Shown one piece after another: positions 1 through 9,139 of a stretch of 64,000 nt of DNA. Under the pieces are notes generated by a model, which worked only from the letters and a program-made list of their open reading frames with translations, was not told the DNA's origin and searched no databases. The DNA comes from Acinetobacter sp. ANC 4173 (GTDB taxonomy: Bacteria; Pseudomonadota; Gammaproteobacteria; Pseudomonadales; Moraxellaceae): assembly GCF_004331255.1 (NCBI RefSeq), contig NZ_SJOF01000004.1, positions 221,033 through 285,032 of the forward strand, in the 5' to 3' direction. Numbering within the stretch: position 1 is the first letter of the stretch; every line of letters begins with the position of its first letter. Made by a program: the position numbers and the translations under genes.

Positions 1-490
1 CCTGTTTACCTTGACCTAAAATATCAATTGAATTTAAAGGCTTTGGTGCAGTTTCTTGAAATAATGCCACAGCATCATCAATACTGCTGAATACGCTCTC
101 TGTCATACGGTCATGTAAAGCCAGCTTTACTTCATTCGATACTTCAGAAATACCTTTTAAAGTAAACAAAACACCGCGTTCAAGGCGGTGTATCGGGGTA
201 TTACAGTTGGCAAAAATATCCGTCGCTTTAGAAGACCACGGCGAAATTGTACCTACGCGAGGTGTCACCAAAATTTGGACATCATCATTCGATGCTTGGC
301 GGACTTGAAAAACTTCGCCATCATTTAATAATTGTAAGGCAGATTGCTGTTGTTGCTCGCTGAGCGCTTGGTCAAACAGATAGACCCATTGGCTTTCTAT
401 TGATTGAACAGAACTAATTGACGATAGACGTGATAATAGTTGAGTTTTCTTAAAAGAAGAATGTGCTGGTGCACCGGCCACGATAAACAT
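1..490 (-). CDS. purL: phosphoribosylformylglycinamidine synthase, N-terminal part (cut by window edge)
   Basis: Reading the minus strand from the ATG at 488-490 gives an open frame that runs off the window start. The protein begins MFIVAGAPAHSSFKKTQLLS, followed by a TPRVGTISPWSSKATDIFAN segment and LHDRMTESVF, which are hallmarks of the N-terminal (PurS-like) domain of large-type PurL. The enzyme makes FGAM from FGAR, glutamine and ATP in the cytoplasm, step 4 of purine synthesis. About 163 of the expected 1,280 or so residues are present, so the catalytic and glutaminase domains cannot be checked. purM and purN, from the same pathway, lie at 38-39.8 kb but not in an operon with it. Confidence 0.93.
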   Translation of the reverse strand, partial: MFIVAGAPAHSSFKKTQLLSRLSSISSVQSIESQWVYLFDQALSEQQQQSALQLLNDGEVFQVRQASNDDVQILVTPRVGTISPWSSKATDIFANCNTPIHRLERGVLFTLKGISEVSNEVKLALHDRMTESVFSSIDDAVALFQETAPKPLNSIDILGQGKQ

Positions 491-903
491 GCTGATTTTG
501 GCTCCACGGGCAAGTCTTTTGAACTTTACCGCAATGTGACTTTGAAGAGAGTCACATATTCTACTGTGAAAAGGTCAAATCAGCTAGATGGCTAACCCTG
601 ATTATGTAACCTAATCCTGCAAGAATTTCATTTACAACCGCTTTATTACGCTTTTTTAGATAAAATGACATAAAAATAAATAACTAGACCGACTACTTAA
701 GCTGAAATCGTGTGAATTTTTTCATAAAAAAAATTTATTATGGCCAAAAAATAATCAAAATTCCTTTTTCAATCCGCTACCTTTTCATTTAAACCACAAC
801 TCCTAATTTTTTACATTTCAACCGACAATTCATGTCGCACTGCTCTAGTGCAACCGAATATTTTTTGGCATGATTCAGACAATCCTTCTCTGAAACATAA
901 TAC
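491..903. other. purL-dgt divergent intergenic region
   Basis: This 413-bp AT-rich spacer separates the divergent purL and dgt starts and must hold both promoters. The only clear structure is an 8-bp perfect hairpin at 534-557 in the purL leader. No open frame with a credible start was found. Confidence 0.7.
534..557 (-). promoter_or_regulatory. hairpin in purL 5' leader
   Basis: ATGTGACT at 534-541 and AGTCACAT at 550-557 form a perfect 8-bp inverted repeat with an 8-nt loop, 44 bp upstream of the purL start. There is no T-run, so it is not an obvious terminator. It could be an operator or a leader structure; function is unknown. Confidence 0.4.
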
Positions 904-2241
904 ATGGAACAAATGCGTTGGTTAGAACTGCTTTCCACAGTTCGCATTGGCAGTAAAAAACAAAGTACAGAACAAGCTCGAAGCCCTTTTCATAAAGATT
1001 ATGACCGTATTATTTTTTCGCAAAGTTTTAGACAACTCAATCGTAAAACCCAAGTCCATCCACTGACTCAACATGATGGTATTCATACCCGCCTAACCCA
1101 TTCCTTAGAAGTGTCCTGCATTGGTCGCTCATTGGGTATGCTGGCCGCTGAGAAAATAAAAGACGAACTTCCTGTCTGGATTTCTCCTGCCGATGTTGGT
1201 GCTATTATTCAAGCAGCGTGTTTGGCACATGATATTGGCAATCCGCCTTTTGGACATGCAGGTGAATATGCCATTCGAGAGTGGTTTGATGATGCCTCAC
1301 ATGGTAATTTTTTGGCAAAACTCACTCCAGAAGAAGAAGCCGATGTGCGTCAATTTGAAGGTAATGCACAAGGTTTGCGCCTACTGACCAAGATTGACTA
1401 TCATCCCAATGATGGTGGTATGCGTTTAACTTACGCGACTTTAGGTGCATATCTAAAGTATCCGTGGTTATCCAAAACCATTGCCGAACAAGGCAATACC
1501 CCAGCCAGCATGCGTGCTAAATTTGGTTGTTATCAGTCTGAAAAAGAAATATTGGGGCAAATTGCAGAGCAACTTGGACTCATTCAATTGGCAAAAGATC
1601 GTTATTGCCGTCATCCACTGACCTATTTATTAGAAGCCGCAGACGATATTTGCTATGCCCTAATTGATTTAGAAGATGGCATTATTCTAAATATGCTCAG
1701 CTATGAAGAAGTTGAACCTATCTTTCTCGATTTAATTGCAGACTATGGCAAGCCCTCAGAACTCTCGATGGATACAACTTGGCAGCAAAAAATTGCCGCA
1801 TTGCGCGGTCGAGTCATGAAACGTTTAGTTGATGAGGTGACTACCGCCTTTGCCAAACATCATTATGAAATCCTGACTGGACAACTGAAAGGCAGCCTAT
1901 TGCAATATTGTGCTGAAGATATTGAATTGGGGATCAACCGTGCTAAAGAACTGGCGCGCGATAAAATCTTTGAACACCCACAAAAAGCGGGATTAGAAAT
2001 CATTGCCCATCAAAGTTTACAGAATATTTTAGATGCCTTTATTCCCCTCACTACACCGCACAAAACCTTAAGCTTTAAAGAACAACGCCTATTTACCATT
2101 TTGCAGCGTTCAGGTGCGCGTTTTGGCAACAATCATTATGAAAATATTATGCAAGTACTGGATATTATTTCAAAGTTTTCCGATCATCAGGCTTATAATC
2201 TTTCGCAAGAACTGCAAGGTAACAAGTCTGGTTTGATGTAA
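904..2241 (+). CDS. dgt: deoxyguanosinetriphosphate triphosphohydrolase-like protein (HD domain)
   Basis: This 445-aa cytoplasmic HD-superfamily phosphohydrolase is of the dGTPase family, which cleaves dNTPs to nucleoside and tripolyphosphate and so affects dNTP pools. Metal-site motifs are visible: HTRLTHS (His61, His66), the HD doublet in LAHDIGNPPFGHAGE (His109-Asp110) and a later EAADDICYALIDLEDG segment. The length fits the dGTPase-like subgroup used by many Proteobacteria rather than the roughly 505-aa E. coli Dgt. The start is the first ATG of the frame and has only a weak ribosome site. A short hairpin plus T-run at 2287-2311 follows the stop. Preference for dGTP over other dNTPs is not shown by the sequence. 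Confidence 0.9.
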   Translation: MEQMRWLELLSTVRIGSKKQSTEQARSPFHKDYDRIIFSQSFRQLNRKTQVHPLTQHDGIHTRLTHSLEVSCIGRSLGMLAAEKIKDELPVWISPADVGAIIQAACLAHDIGNPPFGHAGEYAIREWFDDASHGNFLAKLTPEEEADVRQFEGNAQGLRLLTKIDYHPNDGGMRLTYATLGAYLKYPWLSKTIAEQGNTPASMRAKFGCYQSEKEILGQIAEQLGLIQLAKDRYCRHPLTYLLEAADDICYALIDLEDGIILNMLSYEEVEPIFLDLIADYGKPSELSMDTTWQQKIAALRGRVMKRLVDEVTTAFAKHHYEILTGQLKGSLLQYCAEDIELGINRAKELARDKIFEHPQKAGLEIIAHQSLQNILDAFIPLTTPHKTLSFKEQRLFTILQRSGARFGNNHYENIMQVLDIISKFSDHQAYNLSQELQGNKSGLM

Positions 2242-2286
2242 CCCAAAGCAAAAATAAAAATGCTTTTCACATGACTTCTAAATCAG

Positions 2287-2311
2287 TGATGTTATACAAA
2301 ACATCATTTTT
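2287..2311 (+). terminator. intrinsic terminator after dgt
   Basis: TGATGTT (2287-2293) pairs with AACATCA (2300-2306) and is followed by TTTTT. It lies 45 bp after the dgt stop and 42 bp before ruvA. Confidence 0.6.
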
Positions 2312-2353
2312 CCACTGGCAACCGTATACACCTCAAATAGTGAAGTTTAAAAA

Positions 2354-2956
2354 ATGATTGGATGTTTAATTGGCGAAGTGTTTGCCCTCGAAGCCCCAAC
2401 AGTACTGTTAAATGTCAACGGCGTTGGCTATGAGATTGACACACCTTTATCAACATTTTGTCAATTACAAAAGGGACAAAAAGTCACTTTATGGACACAT
2501 TTGGCAGTACGTGAAGATGCACAATTACTGTACGGATTTTTACATCAACAAGAAAAAATCATTTTCCGTACCCTTTTAAAAGTCAACGGCGTTGGTCCGA
2601 AAATGGCTTTGGGTATTCTTTCAACGCTAAGCGTAGACATGCTGATTCATACGGTTGAACATGAAGATATAAATACCTTGATCAAAGTCCCTGGTGTCGG
2701 TAAAAAGACGGCCGAACGCCTGATGATTGAATTACGTGATCGCTTTAAAGCCATGTCATCAGGTTCAGTACCAAGCAACTCCACCACTGAACAAATCCAA
2801 TTTACAGGGAATTCTGCGGTTGCCGAAGCCGAAGCGGCTTTACAATCGTTAGGTTACAAACCTTTAGAAGCCCAGAAATTGGTGAATGCGGCGAAAGGCG
2901 ATTTTACTGAAGCAAGCGACATTATCCGTGCTGCACTCAAGTCGATGAATAAATAA
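2354..2956 (+). CDS. ruvA: Holliday junction branch migration protein RuvA
   Basis: A 200-aa protein of standard RuvA length. It has the N-terminal OB fold (MIGCLIGEV, NVNGVGYEID), two helix-hairpin-helix motifs (LLKVNGVGPKMALGIL and LIKVPGVGKKTAERLMIEL) and a C-terminal UBA-like domain III (AEAEAALQSLGYKPLEAQKLV) that contacts RuvB. RuvA tetramers bind four-way junctions and load RuvB rings for branch migration in recombinational repair. ruvB follows 273 bp downstream, which is unusually far for ruvAB; the gap holds a palindromic repeat element (2993-3124). ruvC is not in the window. Confidence 0.97.
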   Translation: MIGCLIGEVFALEAPTVLLNVNGVGYEIDTPLSTFCQLQKGQKVTLWTHLAVREDAQLLYGFLHQQEKIIFRTLLKVNGVGPKMALGILSTLSVDMLIHTVEHEDINTLIKVPGVGKKTAERLMIELRDRFKAMSSGSVPSNSTTEQIQFTGNSAVAEAEAALQSLGYKPLEAQKLVNAAKGDFTEASDIIRAALKSMNK

Positions 2957-2992
2957 GTACTCAATTCAAAGTCGTATTTGATACGCGCGAAC

Positions 2993-3124
2993 GTCATTCG
3001 CAACTGTTCGAGGCAGGAAACATATGCACAATAAAGTTTCTGCGATATAGTTGATTCGCATCATCATTCAACGAGTTTTGCGAATGACAATGGTTTTGCT
3101 TACTTTTGCCAAAACAAAAGTAAG
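2993..3124. repeat. nested-palindrome intergenic element between ruvA and ruvB
   Basis: Two perfect inverted repeats lie in this stretch. GTCATTCGCAA (2993-3003) pairs with TTGCGAATGAC (3078-3088), and directly after it CTTACTTTTG (3099-3108) pairs with CAAAAGTAAG (3115-3124). The arrangement and the gene-free position resemble a dispersed REP/MITE-like element. No second copy was noticed in this window, so the repeat status is an inference. Confidence 0.55.
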
Positions 3125-3229
3125 GCGAACCGCAGGTTATTCCCTAAGCAAAAATATTATTGAAAAGACACCACCATGCTTACTGCATGTTTCTTGTTTT
3201 AAAAAATGTATTAATTTGAAGTCAAACCT

Positions 3230-4237
3230 ATGCAAGACCGTCTCATCGGTGGTTCCGAAAAACCCGAAGATCATATTGATCGCGCCATCCGTCCAACCTC
3301 ACTTGATGACTATATTGGTCAACCTGTGGTACGCGAACAAATGGAAATCTTTATTGGTGCCGCACGCGGTCGTGCAGAAGCACTTGACCATACCTTAATT
3401 TTTGGTCCACCTGGGTTGGGTAAAACCACACTGGCCAATATTATTGCGCGCGAAATGGGCGGAAACTTGAAATCGACTTCAGGACCTGTATTAGAACGTG
3501 CAGGTGATTTAGCCGCTATGCTGACCAATCTTGAAGAAGGTGATGTACTGTTTATTGATGAAATTCATCGTCTCTCACCAGTCATTGAAGAAATTTTGTA
3601 CCCTGCAATGGAAGACTACCAACTCGATATCATGATTGGTGAAGGTCCTGCTGCACGCTCAATTAAATTGGATTTACCACCATTTACTCTTGTTGCAGCC
3701 ACCACTCGTGCAGGTTTGCTCACATCCCCACTACGTGATCGTTTTGGGATTGTGCAACGTTTAGAGTTTTATTCGGTGAAAGATTTAACGCATATTGTGA
3801 CGCGTTCTGCCAACTTAATGGATGTACCAATTACCCAAGAAGGCTCCGCAGAAATTGCGCGTCGCGCTCGTGGCACACCACGTATTGCCAATCGACTATT
3901 ACGCCGAGTTCGTGACTATGCCCAAGTGAAAGGTACCGGCGAAGTGACGCAGGACATGGCACAACGTGCATTGGATATGCTCAATGTCGATAAAGATGGT
4001 TTAGACACCCTAGACCGCCGTTATTTAAGCATGCTGCTTGAGCGTTTTGATGGTGGTCCTGCAGGTGTGGAAGCTTTGGCGGCTGCCATGGCTGAAGACT
4101 CAGGCACTTTAGAAGATGTGATTGAACCGTATTTAATTCAACAAGGTTATGCCATGCGGACTGCGCGTGGTCGTATTGCCACCAATATGGCGTACTTGCA
4201 ATTTGGGATGACGCCACCAGAACCGAAAGAAAAATAA
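3230..4237 (+). CDS. ruvB: Holliday junction branch migration ATPase RuvB
   Basis: This 335-aa AAA+ motor has the standard RuvB length. Walker A (GPPGLGKT) lies near residues 59-66 and Walker B ([10 protein letters not shown]) near 105-114. Sensor 1 (ATTRAG), the arginine finger region (SPLRDRFGI) and the C-terminal winged helix ([17 protein letters not shown]) are also present. Two RuvB hexamers pump DNA through the RuvA-bound junction. The ATG at 3230 opens with [14 protein letters not shown], typical of RuvB N-termini. A strong terminator follows at 4244. Confidence 0.97.
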   Translation: MQDRLIGGSEKPEDHIDRAIRPTSLDDYIGQPVVREQMEIFIGAARGRAEALDHTLIFGPPGLGKTTLANIIAREMGGNLKSTSGPVLERAGDLAAMLTNLEEGDVLFIDEIHRLSPVIEEILYPAMEDYQLDIMIGEGPAARSIKLDLPPFTLVAATTRAGLLTSPLRDRFGIVQRLEFYSVKDLTHIVTRSANLMDVPITQEGSAEIARRARGTPRIANRLLRRVRDYAQVKGTGEVTQDMAQRALDMLNVDKDGLDTLDRRYLSMLLERFDGGPAGVEALAAAMAEDSGTLEDVIEPYLIQQGYAMRTARGRIATNMAYLQFGMTPPEPKEK

Positions 4238-4243
4238 ATAAGA

Positions 4244-4272
4244 AAAAGGGAGAGATATTCTCCCTTTTCTTT
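4244..4272 (+). terminator. intrinsic terminator after ruvB
   Basis: AAAAGGGAGA (4244-4253) and TCTCCCTTTT (4259-4268) form a perfect 10-bp stem with a 5-nt loop ending in T-rich sequence, 6 bp after the ruvB stop. Confidence 0.9.
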
Positions 4273-4460
4273 TAAATCAAACTCGAAAATAGCGGTTAAT
4301 TGAGCCGAACAACTCGTCTATCTAATGATAATTCGAGCATTCACAATATAAGTTGATACCTTAAAAATCAAAAAATATACCTACATGGTTTTTGCCTTAT
4401 CTTCAGCACAATGGCATGTTTTACAGCTCAATAATGAATTATCACAAGGCTGTGTATTGC

Positions 4461-5813
4461 ATGAAACCATTCCGATTGTCCTGTTTTGTTACTTCGCTTC
4501 TACTCTGTAGTCCTTTAAGTTTTGCCGATTGGATTCATGCTGCTGTCGAAAAAAATGAAGCACAAACTATTCAACTACGTCATCACATTCATCAACATCC
4601 AGAACTGGGGAATATGGAGTTTGAAACATCTAAACTGGTGCAACAGCAGCTTAAATCTTATAGTATAGAGGTAAAAACGGGATTTGCGAAAACAGGCGTG
4701 ATTGGCATATTAAAAGGCGCAAAACCGGGTCCAACGATGGCGTTACGGGCGGATATGGATGCCTTACCCATAGAAGAAAAAACCCAGCTGCCTTTTGCCA
4801 GTAAAACCAAAGCCGTTTATCAAGGCAAAGAAGTCCCTGTCATGCACGCTTGTGGGCATGATGCCCATACAGCCATGTTACTTAGCGCTGCTAAAGTATT
4901 AGCTGATAATCGCGATAAACTGGCTGGTACAGTCGTTTTTATTTTCCAACCTGCCGAAGAAGGTGGTGCTGACATAGACAATTTCACACAGGGTGCTGAA
5001 ATTGGTTCACGTAAAATGATTACAGATGGCGCACTTAAAAACCCTAAACCCGAAGTAATTTTTGGCATGCATGTTATGGCTGGCATGCCAAGTAACAATC
5101 TCTTTTATAAAGAAGGTGTGATGCTCAATAGTGCGGATCACCTTCGCATTCAAGTCAATGGAAAACAAGTGCATGGTTCTATGCCTTGGGATGGTCGTGA
5201 CCCGATTTATGCAGCTTCGCAAATGATTAACAATTTACAAAGTTTAATTAGCCGCAGATCCAATCTAACGCAAGGTATGGGCGTGATTAGTATTGGCAGT
5301 ATTCAGGCAGGAACAACAGGCAATGTCATCCCTGAGCAAGTTAATATGATCGGCACCATCCGTTCAAACAATGAAGACATTCGCCAGAACCTGCTAAAAA
5401 ATATCCCCATCATGTTAGAACACAATGCTTTAGCCAATGATGTACAGGCGAAGGTCGAAATTGCTGCTTATGCGCCTGTCACCTCAAACAATCCAATACT
5501 GACACAACTGATGCAACCCACACTTAAACAAGTTGCTGGTGAAAATAAATTACATGTCCTCAATAATAATGCGAGTGCCAGCGAAGACTTTTCCTATTAT
5601 GGTCAACTCATGCCTTCGCTTTTTGTTTTTTTAGGTGCAACAGCTCCATCACAAAAAATGGATCAGGCTGCACCAAACCATAATCCATATTTTATGGTTG
5701 ATGATGCCACCCTAAAAACAGGCGTAGAACTCCATGTTCGTTTTATTCAGGACTATCCGAAGTTCGCCAATCAAATACAAAACCAATGGAAGCAACAAAA
5801 TGAAAAACTCTAA
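4461..5813 (+). CDS. exported M20 family amidohydrolase/carboxypeptidase (HipO-like)
   Basis: The family hydrolyses N-acyl or N-aroyl amino acids or peptides with two metal ions. M20 motifs seen are RADMDALPIEEK, HACGHDAHT (Cys/His metal ligands), FQPAEEGGADID and ASEDFSYYGQ. The frame is open from 4392, but the ATG at 4461 is preferred because it starts a classic signal peptide, MKPFRLSCFVTSLLLCSPLS followed by FA|DW. The mature enzyme (about 430 aa) should therefore be periplasmic, unlike the cytoplasmic M20 enzyme at 13904. It stands alone between two terminators. A link to the nearby sulfur operon is possible but inferred only from position; substrate unknown. Confidence 0.85.
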   Translation: MKPFRLSCFVTSLLLCSPLSFADWIHAAVEKNEAQTIQLRHHIHQHPELGNMEFETSKLVQQQLKSYSIEVKTGFAKTGVIGILKGAKPGPTMALRADMDALPIEEKTQLPFASKTKAVYQGKEVPVMHACGHDAHTAMLLSAAKVLADNRDKLAGTVVFIFQPAEEGGADIDNFTQGAEIGSRKMITDGALKNPKPEVIFGMHVMAGMPSNNLFYKEGVMLNSADHLRIQVNGKQVHGSMPWDGRDPIYAASQMINNLQSLISRRSNLTQGMGVISIGSIQAGTTGNVIPEQVNMIGTIRSNNEDIRQNLLKNIPIMLEHNALANDVQAKVEIAAYAPVTSNNPILTQLMQPTLKQVAGENKLHVLNNNASASEDFSYYGQLMPSLFVFLGATAPSQKMDQAAPNHNPYFMVDDATLKTGVELHVRFIQDYPKFANQIQNQWKQQNEKL

Positions 5814-5826
5814 TTAACATGATATG

Positions 5827-5857
5827 AAAAAAGGGGGTCTTTCAAGATCACCTTTTT
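5827..5857 (+). terminator. probable terminator after the exported M20 hydrolase
   Basis: AAAAAGG (5828-5834) pairs with CCTTTTT (5851-5857). The inner TCTT/AAGA pairing extends the stem with one mismatch, and the sequence ends in a T-run 14 bp after the stop. Confidence 0.65.
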
Positions 5858-5923
5858 AATTCATTACGCTGCCTAGATCATCAACCCCTTCCTTTTAAGC
5901 CCAGAGGGTCAATTTGCCAGACC

Positions 5924-6496
5924 CTAAAGCTCCCTCACCTCTTCCACCAACATCAACTCACATGCCCCATTCCCTGTATCTTCACGACTGAGTGAACTGC
6001 GCCACGTCCAACCATCTGCCGATTTCACTTCGACCAAATGTCCCTTTAAATAAATTAGGTCATCTTGATCAACATCCGCCAATTGTTTTGCAATGGATGC
6101 ATTCGCAGGAATTAAATGTGTATTGGCACTTTGTGTTTCAATGTCTTGGCGTGGAATAGGTGGCTGATTTTCATAACGCCAGTAATACCAACGATTACTT
6201 TGGCGAATCGAAAGCTGTTTATACACCGCAGGATCAGCCATTTTCCCCCAACCGAGTGCAAAATCGACAGGGCTAAGCGCTGCTTCACGTCCTGAACGAT
6301 AGTTTTCCCGTGATAAAACCCGAAATTGTCCTTCATAATCAGCCAAATTGGTCATGGTATAACCATTAAAGGTTTGAACGGTGTCACTGACGCGTTGATA
6401 ATCTTGGGCATTTTCAATGCTAGGACTTGGCTTCCACCAATAAATTAGCCCTGCAATAATCACAATCAACCAAACAAAATAGGCTCTGCGGCTCAT
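5924..6496 (-). CDS. uncharacterised membrane-anchored protein
   Basis: The product has 190 aa and is not recognised. Residues 5-20 (AYFVWLIVIIAGLIYWW) are a single N-terminal membrane helix preceded by MSRR, so the rest should face the periplasm. The soluble part contains a DFALGWGKMAD segment, an aromatic SNRWYYWRYENQPPIPRQDI stretch and a C-terminal domain with DQDDLIYLKGHLVEVKSADG and TGNGACELMLVEEV, which reads like a small beta-rich fold. It is monocistronic, convergent with the upstream M20 gene, and followed by a 495-bp gene-free region on its 5' side. No function can be assigned. Confidence 0.7.
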   Translation of the reverse strand: MSRRAYFVWLIVIIAGLIYWWKPSPSIENAQDYQRVSDTVQTFNGYTMTNLADYEGQFRVLSRENYRSGREAALSPVDFALGWGKMADPAVYKQLSIRQSNRWYYWRYENQPPIPRQDIETQSANTHLIPANASIAKQLADVDQDDLIYLKGHLVEVKSADGWTWRSSLSREDTGNGACELMLVEEVREL

Positions 6497-6991
6497 ATCC
6501 CCCCCAAAAGATTAAATTGCCAACGCTCTTTTTATCTTATTTATTTCACTTTCCGCTAGTATACAAATTAAAATCTTGTGTGATTTAGATGGTTCTTACT
6601 TATGATGCAACATCAAGATATTAGATGAGCTATGACACCGCCCTATTTTACTGACGATGGGTTCTTCTTATTTTAGACAACCATGGGGTTGAAGCTTGAG
6701 ATTGAGGCTAGACATCTCAGATGGTGATGATGAATAATTTTTAATAAAAATAATTCAAATATTTAAATACAAAATCAACCACTATTAAATTACGCCTTAC
6801 ATGTATAAAGATAAAGGACAACCGCTTTCAGGCTTATTCATCGAAACAGGATAACCGTGAATAAGCCTAGAAAAACCTCGAATACACATCCGTTATTTTA
6901 ATCGAATTGCCCTACATCAAGTTCAAAACTTTTAAAGTCCATATTCATTGTGCCACTTTAAGCTGATGCTAAATTTATAGTGGCATAGAAC
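6497..6991. other. gene-free region with an 11-bp inverted repeat
   Basis: 495 bp without a credible open frame. It contains the perfect inverted repeat at 6830-6868 and a looser TGCCACT/AGTGGCA pair (6951-6957, 6979-6985) just after the cysteine desulfurase stop that may help end that transcript. Otherwise nothing is recognised. Confidence 0.6.
6830..6868. repeat. perfect 11-bp inverted repeat
   Basis: AGGCTTATTCA (6830-6840) and TGAATAAGCCT (6858-6868) are separated by 17 nt. Neither strand has a T-run after it. It could be a protein-binding site or an RNA hairpin. Confidence 0.5.
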
Positions 6992-8167
6992 TTATACAAA
7001 GGACAGCTGAAGTGTTTTCTCACTTGACTGCACAAGAGTTCTCAATTCATGCAATAACGCTTCAATATGCTCTTGCGTGGTATACGCACCAAAACTAAAA
7101 CGTACCGCGTTTGACGCTAAATTTTCACTCAGTCCTAAAGCACTTAATACATGAGAAGGTGCTGCATGATGCGAATTACAAGCCGAGCCACTTGAAACTG
7201 CGGCAACCTGTTTAATCGCGGCAATAATAGAATTGGCTCGTTCGCCTAAAAAACTCACATTTAAATAATTTGCGACATGCTGTGTAGCATGGCCATTTAA
7301 GTTCACGGGTGTCAAAGCCTGTAAACCTTGCAATAGTTTATTTCTTAGATGTTGGATCCGCTTTTGTTCATCTCCTAAGGCTAATTTAGCCAGTCGGCAC
7401 GCTTCTCCCATACCTACAATTTGATGTGTGGCTAAAGTTCCCGAACGTAAGCCTTGCTCATGCCCACCACCATGAATTTGGGTCTTGATGTGTTTTTGAA
7501 TGTCTTGACGAACATAGAGCGCACCGATGCCTTTGGGTCCATATATTTTGTGGGCAGATAAACTGAGTAAATCAATCTGCATCGCCTGAACATCAATGAC
7601 TTTTTTTCCCGCAGCTTGAGCCGCATCGACGTGAAATAAAATCTGATGTTGATGCGCTAAAAGACCAATGGCCTGAATATCGGTTAATGTGCCAATTTCG
7701 TTATTCACCATCATCAGTGAAATTAAAACCGTATTGGGTTGAATGGCTTGTTTGACCTGCTCTGGATGAATCACTCCTGTACCCAATTCAGGCTGTAAGT
7801 AAGTGACCTGAAAACCGAGACTTTCTAGCTCTGCACAGGTATCTAAAACGGCCTTATGCTCTATTTTGCTGGTAATAATGTGTTTATTTTTATGCTTATA
7901 GGCATCTAAAGTGCCTTTGATCGCGAGGTTATTCGATTCTGTCGCACCTGAAGTCCAAATAATTTCTTGTGGATTGGCATGGATTAAATTGGCAACATGC
8001 TGTCTAGACGTGGTGATATGTTTTGCAGCATCCCAACCATAATGATGCGATTGTGAGGCTGGGTTTCCGAAATCACCGTCTACGGACAAACATCGAATCA
8101 TTGCTTGAGAAATTTCAGGAAGAATAGGTGTTGTTGCTGCATAATCTAAATAAATTAATCTGCTCAT
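6992..8167 (-). CDS. cysteine desulfurase (IscS/NifS family, class V aminotransferase fold)
   Basis: This 391-aa PLP enzyme should release sulfur from cysteine as an enzyme persulfide plus alanine. Seen in the sequence are LDYAATTP at the N-terminus, the PLP lysine in SLSAHKIYGPKG (Lys207), and the mobile-loop cysteine in SSGSACNSHH (Cys330), which is of the IscS (group I) type with a long loop. The ATG at 8165-8167 is chosen over an upstream in-frame GTG at 8176; the ribosome site is weak either way. No iscU, iscA or iscR neighbours it, so this is not the housekeeping ISC operon. It lies on the same strand just downstream of the sulfur-compound operon, separated from it by a terminator, so a role in using the released cysteine is plausible but inferred. 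Confidence 0.88.
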   Translation of the reverse strand: MSRLIYLDYAATTPILPEISQAMIRCLSVDGDFGNPASQSHHYGWDAAKHITTSRQHVANLIHANPQEIIWTSGATESNNLAIKGTLDAYKHKNKHIITSKIEHKAVLDTCAELESLGFQVTYLQPELGTGVIHPEQVKQAIQPNTVLISLMMVNNEIGTLTDIQAIGLLAHQHQILFHVDAAQAAGKKVIDVQAMQIDLLSLSAHKIYGPKGIGALYVRQDIQKHIKTQIHGGGHEQGLRSGTLATHQIVGMGEACRLAKLALGDEQKRIQHLRNKLLQGLQALTPVNLNGHATQHVANYLNVSFLGERANSIIAAIKQVAAVSSGSACNSHHAAPSHVLSALGLSENLASNAVRFSFGAYTTQEHIEALLHELRTLVQSSEKTLQLSFV

Positions 8168-8263
8168 TTTAATCACTATTAAAAATAAATTTAAAATGAT
8201 TATAAAGGATGAAATTTATTCTATTTATATGGATTTAATCATACCTTATCAACAAAATTAAAC

Positions 8264-8304
8264 TTATAAAAAAATCGTTAGTTTTATCATTCACCAACGA
8301 TTTT
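8264..8304 (-). terminator. intrinsic terminator of the 8-gene sulfur operon
   Basis: On the minus strand AAAATCGTT (8304-8296) pairs with AACGATTTT (8279-8271) and is followed by more T residues. The stem is 9 bp and perfect, 47 bp past the stop of the ATPase gene. Confidence 0.85.
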
Positions 8305-8350
8305 AATATATAAAACTAAAATAGATATCATTAAAAAATAAGACTCAAAT

Positions 8351-9139
8351 TTATAAAACCCGAGATAAAAAGTTTTGAGTACGCTCTTCTTTAGGATGTC
8401 CCAGAACCTGTTGAACGGTTCCTTGTTCAACAATTCGCCCTTGATCCATAAACACCACATGGTCGGCAACTTCTCGTGCAAAAGCAATTTCATGCGTTAC
8501 AATCACCATGGTTTTACCTAATTTCGCCAAGCTTTTGATTACATTCAAGACTTCACCTACCAGCTCCGGGTCTAAAGCGGAGGTAGGTTCATCAAATAAG
8601 ATCACTTTGGGGTCTAAGGCTAAAGCTCTGGCAATAGCAACGCGCTGCTGCTGACCACCGGAAAGTTGTTTGGGCCATGCTTCAACCTTATCTCGAAGCC
8701 CCACTAAACCCAATAATTGATTGGCTTTTAAAATGGCTTGATCTTTGCTGAGTTTTTTATGAGCTAAAGGTGCTTCAATAATATTTTGTAAAACATTTAA
8801 ATGCGGAAACAGATTAAAATTCTGAAATACATAACCCACCGATTTACGTTGTTTTAAAATATCTCGTTCTTTTAACTCATAGAGTTTATCGCCTTTTTTC
8901 CGATAGCCGATAAACTCATCATCAATTTGAATAAATCCTGCATCTACACGTTCTAAATGATTTATCGTTCGTAATAAAGTGGATTTACCTGACCCTGATG
9001 GACCAATAATCACCGTCACGGATCCCGCTGGAATATCCAGGCTAATATCCTGTAATGCCGCATGTCCCGCATAATTTTTAAATACATGGCTCACTTGAAT
9101 ATGACCATTTGTAGGCGATGCGGATTGATTAATGATCAT
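8351..9139 (-). CDS. polar amino acid ABC importer, ATPase subunit (TcyN/GlnQ type)
   Basis: 262 aa with Walker [10 protein letters not shown] (residues 46-54), Q-loop VFQNFNLFP, signature LSGGQQQR (159-166), Walker B VILFDEP (179-185) and the H-loop THE. The best family fit is the polar amino acid uptake group (HisP/GlnQ/TcyN). It overlaps the permease gene by 11 bp and has an AGGAG ribosome site before the ATG at 9139. It is the last gene of an operon that also encodes two binding lipoproteins. In B. subtilis the equivalent ATPases (TcyN, YxeO) drive import of cystine or S-substituted cysteine, which is the role proposed here. Confidence 0.92.
   Translation of the reverse strand: MIINQSASPTNGHIQVSHVFKNYAGHAALQDISLDIPAGSVTVIIGPSGSGKSTLLRTINHLERVDAGFIQIDDEFIGYRKKGDKLYELKERDILKQRKSVGYVFQNFNLFPHLNVLQNIIEAPLAHKKLSKDQAILKANQLLGLVGLRDKVEAWPKQLSGGQQQRVAIARALALDPKVILFDEPTSALDPELVGEVLNVIKSLAKLGKTMVIVTHEIAFAREVADHVVFMDQGRIVEQGTVQQVLGHPKEERTQNFLSRVL

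Noticed and set aside
3051..3398. 115-codon plus-strand frame across the ruvA-ruvB gap
   Set aside because: It runs through the palindromic element and into ruvB in a different frame, with no ribosome site or recognisable domain.
8167..8176. GTG start for the cysteine desulfurase
   Set aside because: Adds only three residues (MIK); the ATG at 8167 matches the family N-terminus better, though the ribosome site is weak for both.
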